A DNA stretch of 64,000 nt from Sanghuangporus weigelae (taxonomy: Eukaryota; Basidiomycota; Agaricomycetes; Hymenochaetales; Hymenochaetaceae). The DNA lies in assembly GCA_033182465.1 (NCBI GenBank), contig CP137318.1, positions 310,001 to 374,000 on the forward strand. Reading direction: 5' to 3'. Shown in pieces: positions 10,586 through 24,677 of this stretch. Below the pieces are notes generated by a model that had not been told where the DNA came from, did no database searches, and saw only the letters and a list, made by a program, of their open reading frames with translations. The position numbers and the translations under genes are program-made. How positions within the stretch are numbered: the stretch's first letter is position 1; each line of letters begins with the position of its first letter.

Positions 10586-13500
10586 TTAAGAACGCACAGC
10601 ATTCATAGTAAGCGAGCGCGAGACATAGCTCGGACGCATTCCGTATTCGTTCCCCGGTCCTTCCTGTTCAAGACTCCTCATTTCGAGAGCAGCGATGCGC
10701 GCGCGGACGGGGCTCATCCTGCTCGCCTTGTCGTTGGTAACAGGTAGACCTGCGATCGTACGAGTGGGCGAGGCAGACAACCCCGAGCTGTAGCCTGAGT
10801 CGCGAGACGAGCCCGTTGCGTCCGTAGGTGCAGTTGAAGATCGGGATGCAGATGGACGTGGAAGTCCGCTGTTACGCGAACTGAGAACGGCGGGTTTTGA
10901 AGGACTGCTGCGAAGACGTTTGGAAGGGGACGTGCTTGCATGCGCCGGCATTAATCCTGCGTTGCCTAAGGAGTACATCGACTCTGGGCTCTCGGTGAAA
11001 GCATGGCTCGTGGGATTCGCTACCTGGAGTATCGTGTGAGATATGGGAAGAGATTGTTCATAGGGGATGGTGGTCATTGGCATTCTTTGCTGTTGCCCAT
11101 CTGCGCGCTTTGCATTCATACTTCTCGGCCCCCGAACCGCACGGGTCCGTCCTGAATTATGAACAGACACGGGCTCGCGCACAACGTATCCTCCTCCGGT
11201 CAACTCTGACGAGCTCGACCGATATGCTGGTTCCGGCTGTGCAAAATACTGGAAAGCACCGGCATCTATGCGCGCACTTGCGCATCCAACCATCTTCTCT
11301 ATTTCTTCATCTGAGCCGATGTCCTCTTCCTCTGCTCCATCCTCAAAGCTGTCGTGGTTTTCTTCATCAGCTACGTCCATCGTATGACTTTGCATATTTA
11401 AGTAGCCACTCTTGGTCCTTCTCATACGACCGAATCCATTACTGTAGTTGCTACATCCGCCTTCGCTATACCCAGAATCCGCAGCATCGATTGTGATATC
11501 CGTTTCTTCGAGTATCGAAATGGAACCTGGTATGTCGCCGAGAACGCCGTTGAGGTCGTCTGCATCCTCCATACTACCAAGATCATGCACCGTATGAGCA
11601 GTGGGAAACATCGAAGAAGGCAGCTTTGCGTTACGCGGAAGCGTGCTCGCCCTTGCACGTTTGAGAATTCCGCGGAGTTTCGTATGCGTGACCTCTTCAC
11701 CGCAGTGGCCATCTGTAGAGACATCCGAGAGAGACTCCGTCATCTCGGTCTCCTCCTCGAAATCGAGATCCGAATACTTCTCCTGCCGCGGGGTGTCCAG
11801 CTCAATGACTGATGTAGGAGATACTGACATGATGGGCTCTGAAGGCGGTGGGTCGAGCGAAATGAAGTTTACAACGCGAATGGGGAGCGTGACGTGTACT
11901 GCCTCCGAGTTACCTGCGATGGAGGAAACGCCCAGAGCAACGCGAACCGCATAATCTACTTCCACCAGACGCGCGCGTGGAATCGTAAGCGCATCTGACT
12001 AGAAAGAAAACCATTAGTGATTCCTACGCACGTTTTCATATTTGTAAACGGCAGCTTACAGGAAGAGCGATAGAATGCGTAACGTTCCTCATCTCTCCTG
12101 GAGCAACACCCGTCCACCAACCCTTCGCGCTAGCCCGTCCTTTAGCACCTTTCTGCCCAGCAGTAAGCACCACCTCCGCAACACGCCTCTCATGTGTGCT
12201 TGTCTCGCCTTCGTCCATGTCATCGTCATACCCAATCCCTCCACGATGCGTTTTCCCATCTAACTTGAAGAGCGTCGTCGTTCGGATAACAGCGAATGAA
12301 ATGCTCCGAACGTTTTTCTTCGTTTCGTTCACGATCCTCAGACGTACATGAACAGGCTGGCCTGCGATCCAGGTGCTGCGGTGCATCGACGCTGTGAGTG
12401 CGAGCGTACCGTCCCCACCCATAAAAAGCTTCTTTGCCGCCCGAGCAAGCATCGGGTCTGGAGCAGGCGCGAGAGTCGCAACCGGATCGAGAGCAGGCCA
12501 GACTTCACAGTCCCGATAGAAATGAGCTATTGAGCGCTTGCCTGTCGACGGGTCGACTACTTTCATGGACCTGCGTATGATTAGATTAGCGATGAGCGAC
12601 CGCTATATAAAAGTTGTGAAACGACGTACGCTATAATAATGTATTTGATCGTAGCGCCGGAACCAGAACGACTATTCAAGACTCCCCTTGGCTTCCCTCC
12701 GGTACTGACGAGAGGAATCTGCATCGCGAACCTCACACCGTACTCTCCTTCCACAACATTTCCGAATCCTTCTCCGTCAACACCCATCGTGTACAGTCTA
12801 TCATATCCTTGAGAGATGTTCGCGAGAGGAGCAGTGACCTGATAAAAGACACAACGGTCCTCGTTCTTCGGAGCGACCTCAAATCCAGCGATACGAATCT
12901 TGCCTCCTCCAAGTTTGAGGATATCGTCTTTCCTCTTCGGATGGACTCGTATAAGGAGTGTGCCAGAGATATAACCTCCTTCGACGGCTATGTTGTTCTC
13001 CAGCTCAATGTCTAGAGCGACGCGTACACGAGAACGACCTTGTTCAAACGTAACCGCGTCGGGAATGTCTTTGAGACTGCTCTTGCTCTTGTTCGTATTC
13101 GGATACGCTGTGATGGATTTAGAACGAGGAGGGACGACGGCTCCGGATTTGACTTTCCCAGAGCCATTCCCGAGAAGCATGGAGAGTTGCTCGGCGCGTC
13201 GGAGAGGAGACGTCGGAGCGCTGCTCAAGAGCGTTCCGTGTCGAAATAGACCGTGGTCCACTGACATATTGGGGACGTGCTCCGAGTACAAGCGCGGGCG
13301 TACTTTGGAGACAGCCCGATGGGGCATAACCGGAGCGACGGAAGCAGACATAGCAAGAGGCGTAACAGCACCAGGCTCAATCGGTTTCCCTTGTCTAAAC
13401 CTCGATACAGCCTCCCCAGAGCTCAGTTTGTTCATCTCGACCATAGACGCGCCGACCTCCGCAAGCAGGAGTCCGTCCATCGCTTTTGACGAGCGCATCG

Positions 13501-13786
13501 CCACGAGCGTCTGCGACTGAGAATGCGCTGGACGTCGAGAATACTCGACTTGGCCCAAGTGCGAGTGCACGCGACTACAGGGGGTGCGAGATTGCGATTC
13601 TTCGTGGACGGTCTTCCGTCTACGAGACGACATGCTCGCGTCCGCATCTGACATCGCGCGCCGCTCTATCTCGTCTGACTGGTGCGAACGCTTGAGCTTC
13701 CCAGCACTGGTTACAGCTCCCGCCGGAAAGGCAACCCGATACGACGGCGGAGCCAGTTCTATCCCAAGCCCGATATCGCCTTGCAT
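10586..13786 (-). CDS. Arrestin-domain protein (ART/alpha-arrestin-like trafficking adaptor)
   Basis: Three exons (13786-12630, 12570-12060, 11998-10586) sum to 3081 bases, about 1026 residues with no leftover phase. The arrestin N domain lies at roughly residues 250-385 (VALDIELENNIAVEGGYISG, RIAGFEV). The arrestin C domain lies at about 390-590 (HRSTWIAGQPVHVRLRIVNE, then GEMRNVTHSIALP). After it comes a tail of about 430 residues rich in Ser, Pro and acidic stretches that is probably disordered. A PPSY motif near residue 13 fits the PPxY signature by which fungal alpha-arrestins recruit Rsp5/Nedd4 ubiquitin ligases. From the family, the protein likely links the ligase to plasma-membrane transporters for endocytosis. 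The N-terminal position of the PPxY motif is unusual, since it is more often C-terminal. Confidence 0.85.
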
Positions 13787-14497
13787 ACCTGACTCTCGAG
13801 AAAACTAAAAAGTCAAGTAAGACGAAGGTCTCAGATATATGGCAGAGATGAGAGTGAGGGGGGAAGAGCAGATATTTCAACGAGGGCTGATTCAGAAATC
13901 TTGATTCGTTTCGGCATCCTAGGCCTAGTCATTGAGTTCTCGACCAGCGCACCGCTGCCAGCACAAGCCAGTCCAGGACCAACCGCAGGTCTTCTCATAC
14001 TTCGAGTCTACTTCCTCCGTCGACAGTCCATACGCTTTTCATGACGAACACCCGACCGAGTTGTCATGTTTCGTAGCAACAAGTGGCATTTTTCCTCCCA
14101 GCAGATGTATCGTGCACTGCAACACCCGTCCTACGTGTCCATGAATATTATACGCTCCGACGCTGTATCCGACCAGCAATGAAAACGGGAGAAGACCCGT
14201 GATTGCATCCTGAACACATCTGAGCAGCATCTCTGTCATGGCCGTGAGCTGGTGAGATGGCACATCTACATCTTGAGCTGCGTAACAAGAGCTTATGTAA
14301 TTCCCTTTGTTCGCAGCACCATGAGTAATAGAGAAAAATCGCTATATTTTGTACATATAATGCTTCGCAGGTCAGAGGCAAATATACATGCAAGCAAATG
14401 AGAAAGGAAAGAAAGAAAACCATCGCATCGTTATTATAACAAACATTCCCATTTTCCGTTTCTGTCATGTTTCCGGCATTCCCGTTGACTCGGCTTA
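13787..14497. other. Intergenic region between the arrestin and dioxygenase genes
   Basis: About 710 bp. It holds the upstream region of the arrestin gene and the downstream region of the dioxygenase gene (both minus strand). Small open frames in several phases show no family resemblance. Confidence 0.45.
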
Positions 14498-17400
14498 TTA
14501 CGCATCGTACTGCGGAAAAATGCGCGAGCGATTGGTTACTCAAGCAAGGTAAAGATGAAGATTGAGAAACAAAACGTACCACGAGCTGGAGAGATCCAGG
14601 CCAAGGAGTGACGTTGCCCGTGCTGGAGACGTACATCCTATTATCCGTCTACAAACACCCAATCCGGTCAGTTCCCCCTTCCTTGAAAAACAACGACGTT
14701 TGGGACTCACCTCGAACTGGTTGAGATCAAAGCTCGCACAAACACCCGCAGGCGGGGCGGCAGGGCGCACATTCGGGAGGCTAAATATGATCTTGACGAT
14801 CTGCGGGATCGTGTCCGCCGCAAAGTCTACGCCGGGACAGTTGTGGAACCCGGCGCCTTGGAGTTGGTATTTGTCCTTCGGACGGCTCGGGTCGATCGTC
14901 GTCGGGTTCGGGAAGTCTGCGGGCTGTAATTCAAAAGGACAAAGATAGGCCAGTCGTCAAAATTTCTTCGAGCTGAGAAGAACGAAAGGAAACCGTACGT
15001 TCAGATGCGCATTCTTGAAACTCCCAAACAACAAATCTCCCGCCTTAACCTGCATCGGCTTGAATCCATCGCCCTGCGGGATCGTATCGTCCGCCGCGAC
15101 CGCTCTGAACAGCCCTCCGAACTGCGGGTTCAGCCTCATCGCCTCGCGCACGTAGCCCCTCAGCAGCTCATCCGCCTTCTTGTCCCCATCGGGCCGCTTA
15201 CTCAACTCGATTATCTGCGCGCGCTCCTTCGCACGCGCGTCGTTGAAGTAGAAGTCGACCACCTGCGCGACGGCCTGTGCGTAGTTGACCGAGGACCCGA
15301 CTGCGAGCCCGACGACGCACGCGACGAGCTGGTTCGTTGGCCGCCCCGAGGAGGCGAGCCGCGCGAGGAAGTCGGTGTATTCTTCGTGATTCGGCACCAC
15401 GGCGTCCTTGACTGTCTCGCCAAGACGTCCGATGATGCTCTATATAAAAAAAATAAAAAAATAAAAAAAATCAGAACGAAAAAGGAAAGAAAAAGCAAAA
15501 ACGACGAGTTGGACGTACGGAAGAAGTACGCGGCGCGGCGTCTGCGAGGCTCTTCTCGATGAGCCCGTTGACGATCTTCCCGACCTGCTGCGCTCCCGAA
15601 CGCAAAGCCCATCCGTGCTCGGGCGCGATGTTCTCGAAAACGCACATGAAGAGGATAGAGAACATGTCGTAGACTTCCTGTTCCGTGAACAACCCGCGAG
15701 GGTTCGCTTTCGTCTTCACCGGGATGCCACACTAAAAATAGCAGTTGATCAGTAGCCAGAAACCGACCTATGAACAACGCCTTACCAGCTTATCCGCCGC
15801 CCAATGCACCGACACCAAATTAACCACATCCCTGATAATGTCCACATACGTCCCGGGGGCGCCATCATACTTCACGCTCTTCTCCTTCAACATCAGCCTC
15901 GTCTTGCTCTTAAACCACTCCACGTTCTTCTTGTACGTATCCATATCCGGGAACAGCGCGTGCCACACGAACGCCCTATCAGTCGAGTGCTTCTTCTCGT
16001 CGTCGAACGTCAGCATGAAGCCGTACCCCTCCGTCAGCATCTCCATGTCCGCCGTGTAGATCTGCTTGAACTTCTTGAAGTCGTTGAAGACGTACCGGAT
16101 CCCCGTGAGCGTGTTGAGCACCTTCGGGACGGGCGTCGCCACGGGGCGGTTGTACTTGTATTTATCCGCGATACCGAGCTTCTTGAGGTTCTGCTTCGTC
16201 ACGTCGGGAACGAAGAATGGGAACAGGCCATAGACGTTATCCTAAACACAAGACACAAAAATTAACGCTTCCGCTCTTCACAAACAACTTATGAAGTACG
16301 ATGAAACTCACCGCGGGGTAATGCCTCGGCAAATGACGCATGAGCAACTTGGGCAGCTCCGCTCCAAACGCTCCATTATTCGGGTCGCGCACGCAGTCCT
16401 GTATACCCCACGCAGTGAGGTTATGCGGGGTATAATCAACCGTGTAGAACCGATCGCCTCTAACAAGCGCAATCGCATCCGCCAAGATGGCCCTCGTCAT
16501 CGTATACCCACAGCATATCCCACTCCCGGGGCCCAGGTCCATACAATCCTCCGCCTGCAGACCGGGGTAGAGCTCGAGGTTATCGACGTGTCCGTACAGC
16601 TGCCTCGCGGCGGTGACGATCTCAGGCCGGGAAGACCAATCTTCGAATGACGAGAACTGCTTCAGGCCGAGGAACTTGCGGAACTCGTTCATGGTGCAGC
16701 AACCCCATTCGCGCGCTTGTCGGATCCCCATGATCTCGATGATGCGCAGCGCTTCGGGCGTACCCCGTGCGCGGTACGCGCCTGCGCATTTCTCGGTCGC
16801 GTCGTGCAGGATCTTCGCGAGGTCGTCGTCGGAGAAACTTCCGTCTGCCTGACGTTTAAGTCTAGGAAAAATTGAATAAGTACAAAAAAAGAAATGGACT
16901 TCAGAACGTTAAAAAGAAACATACCCAGCGAAAGTACGCTTCTTCGGATCGGGCTCCTGCGAGCTGAAAGCCCGCACAGCAGCCTCTTTAAAGTCTTCCA
17001 GCGTAACCTCATTGAGCGCTTTCCCATTGAACAACGTTTGAAACTCGGTCTCCGTCCACTTAATATCCTCCTGCGCAGTCGTCGCATGCCAGCGATACAG
17101 CACATTGAACTCCACAGAGCACTGGTTCCCCTGTCCACGGCTGATCGTCTCCTCGCCCTCCTGCGTGACGATCGGATCAAACGGATTCATGCTCCACGTG
17201 CAGCCGTCCCGCCCGAGTCCGAGGAAGCCCGCGACGTAGTCCCCGAAGATGAGAGAGATGAAGTGTCCGCAGTTGACGAGCCGCGCGGTCTGGAAGATCT
17301 CTTCGTCTTGCGCGGCGCGCTTCTTGGGGTCTTCCGGAGGAGGGTCGCTCCAGCGCTTGCGCTCGTTGATCTTCAAGAGCATATTTGCGACGTACTGTAG

Positions 17401-18452
17401 ATAATTAAGCAAAAGAGATTCATACTATGAAGATTCATAAAGTCCTTACGTTATGGTTCCTGCTCAAAATGACAAGCAGAGCACTTGCGGCGGGAGGGAC
17501 GAAGCCCAGACGGTCCTCACTGAACGAATCAGGGTAGAGGAGACCGCGGCCCTTTTCCTTGTCACGGACTTGGTCTTGCGTTAGTTGATCAAAGCCATAC
17601 AGAGGAGAAAGGTCGAGGTAGGAGGTCGTGTTGTTCTTCGACCAGTCCCTTGAATCCGTGCGGAACAAGGAATGCGTCACAATGGACGCAAAAGCAAACG
17701 TAAGGGACGAGTTGCGGCCGGGATGTTCTTTGAACTATCAACAACATCCGAATCAGTATCAAGTAGCACTGATGCCAGTCGACCAGTACAACTCACATCG
17801 CGAGCCTTTAGCAACAGGTCAAAGACAAGACCCGGGTCGGGAAGCACGTTCGCAGGGAGAGGGTGCTTGCCCTGCACCGAGCGGGCATACCTCGTCCCCG
17901 ACTTGCCGAGCTCAGGCTGCTCCGGGTTGTTCCCGCTCCCGTCCGCAGCGCGGAACTGCCACTCGGGGCCGAGGAACGTCGCGGGCGGGTGCGGGAGGGT
18001 CTTGTATAACAGCGCAATCGCCTCGTCGTTCAGCGTGTCCTGGAGCTTGCCCGGCGGGAGACGCGTGATCGCTCCCAGGGCGGTCGTGAACACGCCCGTG
18101 CGGTCGTCGATCGCGTCCTTGTGCAGGATCGCGTCGACGGCTGCTCGCGGGGCTTGCGGGTTCGTGATGATGGGCCCGCGGCCTGCGGCTGCCTGAGCGT
18201 TGGAGATGAGGTTGTAGAGACGCGAGTGGGCGTCGTCCCCGCCGCCCTGGCTTCCCTCGCCTGTAGCGAGCGCCTCGTAGTCGTACCGCCCGTCTGGGGC
18301 GACTGGGGGCGGGCGCAGGGCGAGCTTCGCAAGCTCCGTGCCGGTCTATGCAAATCAAATCATTAGACGTGAATAAAAGACGCGAAAAAGAAAGATGAAA
18401 TGATGCGTACGACGAGCGCAGTCTGAGTAAAATCAATGAAAGGTTTGGCCAT
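14498..18452 (-). CDS. Ppo-like fatty-acid dioxygenase (haem peroxidase + P450-type domain)
   Basis: A multi-exon gene starting at ATG 18450-18452 (MAKPFIDFTQTALV). The N-terminal haem-dioxygenase half shows the distal-His region MTHSLFRT (about 17680), SYLDLSPLYG, GRDGCTWSMNPF, and the proximal motif YRWH (about 17090) with the catalytic Tyr and the haem-ligand His of linoleate dioxygenases. The C-terminal half is P450-like: KNAHLN, then GAGFHNCPG (about 14850) with the thiolate Cys. The last residues are rebuilt by short exons: one reading RMYVSSTGNVTPWPGS and a 12-base end (YDA, stop 14498-14500). Ppo enzymes oxidise linoleic or oleic acid to hydroperoxides and isomerise them to diol oxylipins that steer sporulation in fungi. 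The exact product cannot be read from sequence. Confidence 0.88.
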
Positions 18453-20993
18453 GTTGGATATGCAGGGCGCGGGTGGTGGGATCCCGCCATCGGCTGCCTT
18501 TTTATACGACGAGAGCAGGGGATCTTGATGCAGAGAAGCTGTTCAGACCAGATGGCCAAGCTGAAATGTTCTTCCGTGTTGACACCATAGCGCCCGTTGA
18601 GCGCGGATCGCGATGGTGCGGTCGGGCTACTGCTCGTCGGAGAGAGTGCAGGACCGGTCCCATTACATCGCCTCATGATTGATATCTGATACACTTCCAC
18701 GCATTCCTGTGCCTTCTTTGTTGTTTGAAGCGAAGCGAGCCCTCAGAAAAAATAGAACACGTAATCCGATTTATTACATAATCAATCCAACACAACGGGT
18801 ATGGAACAGACGTTAATGATACACGTCGCATGTTTTCCTCTAAAGCCGCCAACAGAGCCTCATGCACATCGAGGCTTGCGTAGTGGCGCCAGGCTTCGCG
18901 GGCGGGGAAGCATTCGCTCGCTCGGTCCTTCCAAGGCGCGCCGAGCACGCCACCCGCACTAGTACTACTCTCGTCTTCTATCCGAACAAGCTGGTGCTTC
19001 TGGATGACATGGAAGCTCTTCAACTCGAGTTTTAGCGACCTCGTTCCTCCGGTGCTTATCCGGCGGAGTGGGATTTAATCAACCTACTGCACGAGCCTTC
19101 TGGAGAGATTCGAGTCTATCGCGGATGTAGTGGTACTGGCGCTCGTACTACTGGACTGCCTGTGCGATCAAAATCGCACACTGACTGAAGAACACACTAC
19201 TCCTGAGATACTTCATGACAAACTCCCGCCACTTGATTCTTCAAGCACAACCAGCTGCCGTGCCCCCGATCCTTGACACGATCGACCCGTCTTTATTCGA
19301 TGCCAACAAACAAATCGAGCTCTGACCTTACTCTAACGAGCCTTCCCTCGTTTTTTTTTTTGAGAATCCCCTTTGTCATGATGTACTCACCATCCTCGAT
19401 CGGGGGCTCTCACTCGGGAGCACGCCGCCGGTGATTCCCTCGTACGTATTTAGGACATCGTAGTAAACGATTGTTCGAGTTCATTTACTTTCTTGTCCCA
19501 CAGAATACACGAAATCAAGTCAGTTAGCTAAGTATGAAATCCAGCGGACCAACAGGACCATCATTAATTTATCGTTTTGTCTTCTGTCTTGCTTCCTTCG
19601 GATCATGGATAGCTCAGGCTTACCCGCAAATATACCCGTGAAGGTACGTACATACTTCATGGAGAGATAAAGCACTGAGGTAAGGAGGTTCCCCAAAGCT
19701 GTATGTCCTCCTCAACCGCACTCTCGGGCCTGTGGATGAGCAAATATAGAAATCCAAACGGCCGGCCTTGCGAATCCCGCATATATCCACTCGATCCTCG
19801 GTCGAAGGGAGTACGCCGCCGCCGGCCATCTCCTCCTCTCGTAACTTTTGCCAAATAGTGTATTTGAAAGAACACAGATGACATTTGGATTTGGGAATTG
19901 GGAATACTAGTGTACTAGTTACTGTTCGGTCATGCCTGGATCGATCACGATCATTGATGATAGTCTCAGTCTCAGTCCGGCTCGACTTTTACATTTATCC
20001 TTTTTTTTTTTTGCCCTTTTCAATCAACTTCCTAAAATATACGGAATCAAATCAAATCAAATCAAAGCAAATCAAAGCAAAGTATGAAGTCCAGCGGACA
20101 AAATAGAACGAATCAGACTTCCCCTACTGGTATGTGCAAACTGATACCACCACCACCACCACAAAAAAAAAAAATTCAAATCCAAATCCAAATCCAAAGT
20201 GCTGGGTGGCGAAGAAGCAAAGGTGGTCAAACACCACCATCAGACAGACAGACAAACAAAAGCAACTCCTCGTAACAGCTTGTGAGGATTGAATGTTAGA
20301 TTTAGATAGACAGGGGAGTAACTCAAGACCCTGTTCGCTCGCTGCAGAAAATAGCACCTGGCTAGCACCATGGATCCGTTCCCCCCCCCCTCCCCCCCCC
20401 CCCCACGATATAAAAAAAGGATCGCAGGGGCAGGGATGTTCGACGATACACGCTGCTCGGCTGGGAACCATCCGACCACCAGGACCAGTCTCTCCGTGAA
20501 AGCGATGATGCAGTTCAAACGGTCTCTTCGTCAAGATACTTGGACAACAGGAGCAGCAGCTTTCTTCCGCTGTGGGTCATACGAACTTCGATTTCCAATC
20601 CCATGATATACATACGCGAGCGTGAAGTCAAGTCAGATAAAGCATGACGTCTAACGAACCAACAGAAACAATCGCAATCGCAATCAGAGTGCCTACTGGT
20701 ACATGTGCATAAAGATAACCATCAAAGGAAGAAAGGAAAGAAAGAAAGAAAGAGAATGAAACGAAGCGCCGTGAAGAGAAGAGGTAAGAGGTGGTCATAC
20801 ACTGTCAGACGAAAGCAGCTATCGAACCGGGAGCGAGACTTGAGTATCGAGTGACGAGAACCGGAAACTGGGGAGCGAGAGCAAGACGCAGAACAGACGC
20901 GAGAGCGAAGCAGGGAATAAGCAGCATCATCAAAATGAAATCAAAGAGGAGTAAGAAAAGAAAGAAAAAAAAAAAAAATAAGCAAAGAGATTC
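18453..20993. other. Gene-poor 2.5 kb region with simple and diverged repeats
   Basis: No convincing gene. A 116-residue minus-strand frame (18673-19023) has protein-like composition but no family I recognise. A C-rich run lies at 20381-20404, an AATCA-type repeat at about 20045-20085, and GAAA repeats near 20730-20755. A segment containing AGTATGAARTCCAGCGGAC occurs near 19530 and 20082, with a weaker third relative near 20638. The region separates the dioxygenase upstream side from the SNF1 3' end. Confidence 0.5.
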
Positions 20994-23173
20994 TCATCGA
21001 GCATCCTCCGCACCTCCCGCAAGGTCTAAGATAAGCTTGCACGCCACGTCCATGAAGATGTACGGGCTCACGACCGACTCCTCCTTCGACTGGAGCTCCG
21101 TGGTCGGGTACACGCTCCCGTTCTCACTCGCACAGGCGCTCCCGGCTGTGCTTCCGTTAGGAGTGATCGGAATGGCCATGTCGAACTTCTCTGCGCCCGG
21201 CTCCGTCGAGGCGCGGTACGACCGCTTGTGGTGGAAGTCGACGAGGTAGTTGTCCCCGTCGACGTAGTACAGCTGGATGTTCATCAGCACGACCACGTCG
21301 TCCTGCCGTGTTCGCGTCTCGACGAAGTAGATGGAGGACGCAGCGCGCAGGTCGACTCGCCCGTCGAATTCTCGCGCTCGCTCGATGTGCACGACGTTGC
21401 CGTTTCCCTCGGCACAGCGTTCCCTCGCTTTGGGATGACCCGTACACAGCCCGCCGAGATCTTTCTTCTCCTTCCACTCCATCCCGAGGGATTTCAGAGA
21501 GGCGTAGATGGCGGACATGACTTCCATCGGCGGGCTCCTGCTTCGTATCCCAAAGTGCCATCGCGTGCGATGCTGCTTCTTTTCTTTCGCACCTGCGCCA
21601 CGTTTCGCCAGTGCATACCGATCAAGATGATGCGGCGACGGAGTCGTGGCTCCTCCTCTACTACCCTCTCGTCCGGGTTCACCTCCAGGCAACGAGCTGT
21701 TGAGCACAGCGAAGTTGCTCTCCTCGGATCGCGAGGCGGGTGTGGAGAAGTCGACTGTTCCTTCTTCGTCGTCGTCATCATCGTCGTCTAGCTCTTCCTC
21801 GTCCCCGATGAACTCCGACTCAAATGGATTCGGCTCTGACTCTGGATTTCCTGCGGGCGAGAGCGCATTTGGGGAGAGCATATTCCGCGGCTAAGTATGA
21901 GTCAGCACAAACGTCAGTCAGTCCGAACTCTAATCTTATTTAATTATTATGCAAGGTTTGTTGCTTACGTCCAAGACCGCGATCTGGGCTTCTCGTTCCT
22001 GGTCCTCGAACTCTGCGAGGTCTCTTCCTTTACGTCGCTTGTCGCGGAGAAGCAAGTACGCAACCTTCACGGCGTTGCCTTGTGGTCCATCTTCCCGCCG
22101 CAGCGCCTCCCACACTTCGTCGACCGTGACACCTTCTAATCGCTCCGCGAGTTCTTCCACCACGTCTTCTTCCATCCGGCCTAGACCCTCGATCATTTCG
22201 AAGTCGAGTTGATTGGGTGGAGCGACAAGGGAAGACAGTGTTCCCAATACTGGTCCAGGTGGAGGAGGAAGCGGGGTAAGGTAGCGTGGTAGATCAGGTG
22301 TGAACCATGGATGGACCATGATGTCCGCGATGGTCAAGCGCTTTACAGGGTCGACATGGAGCATACCATTGATGAGTGAACGCGCATCGTGAGATAGATA
22401 GTTTGGCAGAAAATAGACACCCTCAGCGATTTGCTGGAACAAACGGCCGACGTCTTCGTTCTCAAATGGTAATCGTCCGCAGAGCATAACGTAGAGGATC
22501 ACACCGCTGCTCCAGACGTCGACTTCTGGGCCTGTGTACAGAGCACCGCGGATAACTTCGGGCGCAGCATAGTTCGGACTTCCGCAGCTCGTCTTGAGGA
22601 AATCGCCATCTTTGATCTCATTCGAGAGTCCAAAGTCTGCAATCTTCACGTTGAGATCATCGTCAAGAAGGATGTTCTCCGGCTTCAAATCTCGATGGAC
22701 GATCTTGAGACGATGACTGTAATCAATACCCGAGATCATCTGTTGGAAAAATCGCCTGGCCTGTGATTCGGGCATGCGACCCTTATCAACGATGTACCTG
22801 AATAATTCACCGCCTGCATACTCGAGCACGATGATGATATCCGTCGGTGTAGATATGACCTCGTACAGCTTGATGATGTGCGGGTGACGAAGCATGCGCA
22901 TGTAGTCTATTTCACGCTGTACGCGGGTCTTTGTGCGCGATGCGATGATTGCCTCCTTTGATAGAAACTTCATAGCGACCTTCTGCCCTGTGATCGTGTG
23001 GTACGCCACTGAGGACGAGCCATGACATGTTTAGCATCGCCGATCACCTTGATGAGCGGGAGCAAAGACGTACTTTTGACCTTGCCAAACGTCCCTTCGG
23101 CGATCTCATCGACGACCTTGTACTCGCCGAGCTTCGAGGGCGGGAACGATTCTACAGGATGGTCACTCGACAT
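20994..23173 (-). CDS. SNF1: SNF1/AMPK-type protein kinase catalytic (alpha) subunit
   Basis: Three exons (23173-23074, 23008-21969, 21890-20994) total 2037 bases, 678 residues. The kinase domain spans about residues 15-270: glycine loop GEGTFGKV-like (AEGTFGKV), VAIK-type Lys in KVAMKF, catalytic HRDLKPEN, DFGLSNE, and the activation loop FLKTSCGSPNYAAPE with the Thr phosphorylated by upstream kinases. After it come a UBA-like autoinhibitory part, an acidic run (about residues 400-412) and a C-terminal beta-subunit-binding domain (SLGMEWK, then NIQLYYVDGDNYLVDF). It acts as the energy-sensing kinase that relieves glucose repression. It is head-to-head with histone H3, with only 338 bp between the start codons, so the two likely share a promoter region. 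Confidence 0.95.
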
Positions 23174-23511
23174 GGCGGGGGCAGGACGCGGACACGACGA
23201 CGCGAGCACACGGACGAAGAACGTGGAGCAACGGCAGTGAAGAGAGGATGCCAAGCTTAAAAGGAACTTCAAATGCGTCACATGTAAATGGACGTGACGA
23301 TTAATTGACGTGACACTTGTGACATTCATTACACGTGAGTATCCGGAAACGGGTTATATTCCCACGATTACAAATGGGATCCCTCTACTCCGACTCGTCG
23401 TTCCTTGTCTCTCGCGCTCATCAACTTCTTCGTCGTCGTCGTCGCTGCCTCCGACAACACAAAGACACTCGTCCTTCAACACCTCTTTTATCGTACTAAC
23501 AGAACTCACTA
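23174..23511. promoter_or_regulatory. Divergent promoter region of SNF1 and histone H3
   Basis: A 338-bp interval between the two start codons, rich in pyrimidine runs on the H3 side (about 23390-23450). No single factor site could be named with confidence. Confidence 0.45.

Positions 23512-24677
<1,166 letters not shown>

Noticed and set aside
15005-16265. Long plus-strand frames of 185 and 153 residues
   Set aside because: They are antisense shadows of the GC-rich dioxygenase exons.
18673-19023. 116-residue minus-strand frame with protein-like composition
   Set aside because: No start context, intron signals or family resemblance that I can support; kept only as part of the gene-poor region.
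20124-20534. 136-residue minus-strand frame with Gly and Phe/Val runs
   Set aside because: It is driven by the C-rich and A-rich simple repeats.
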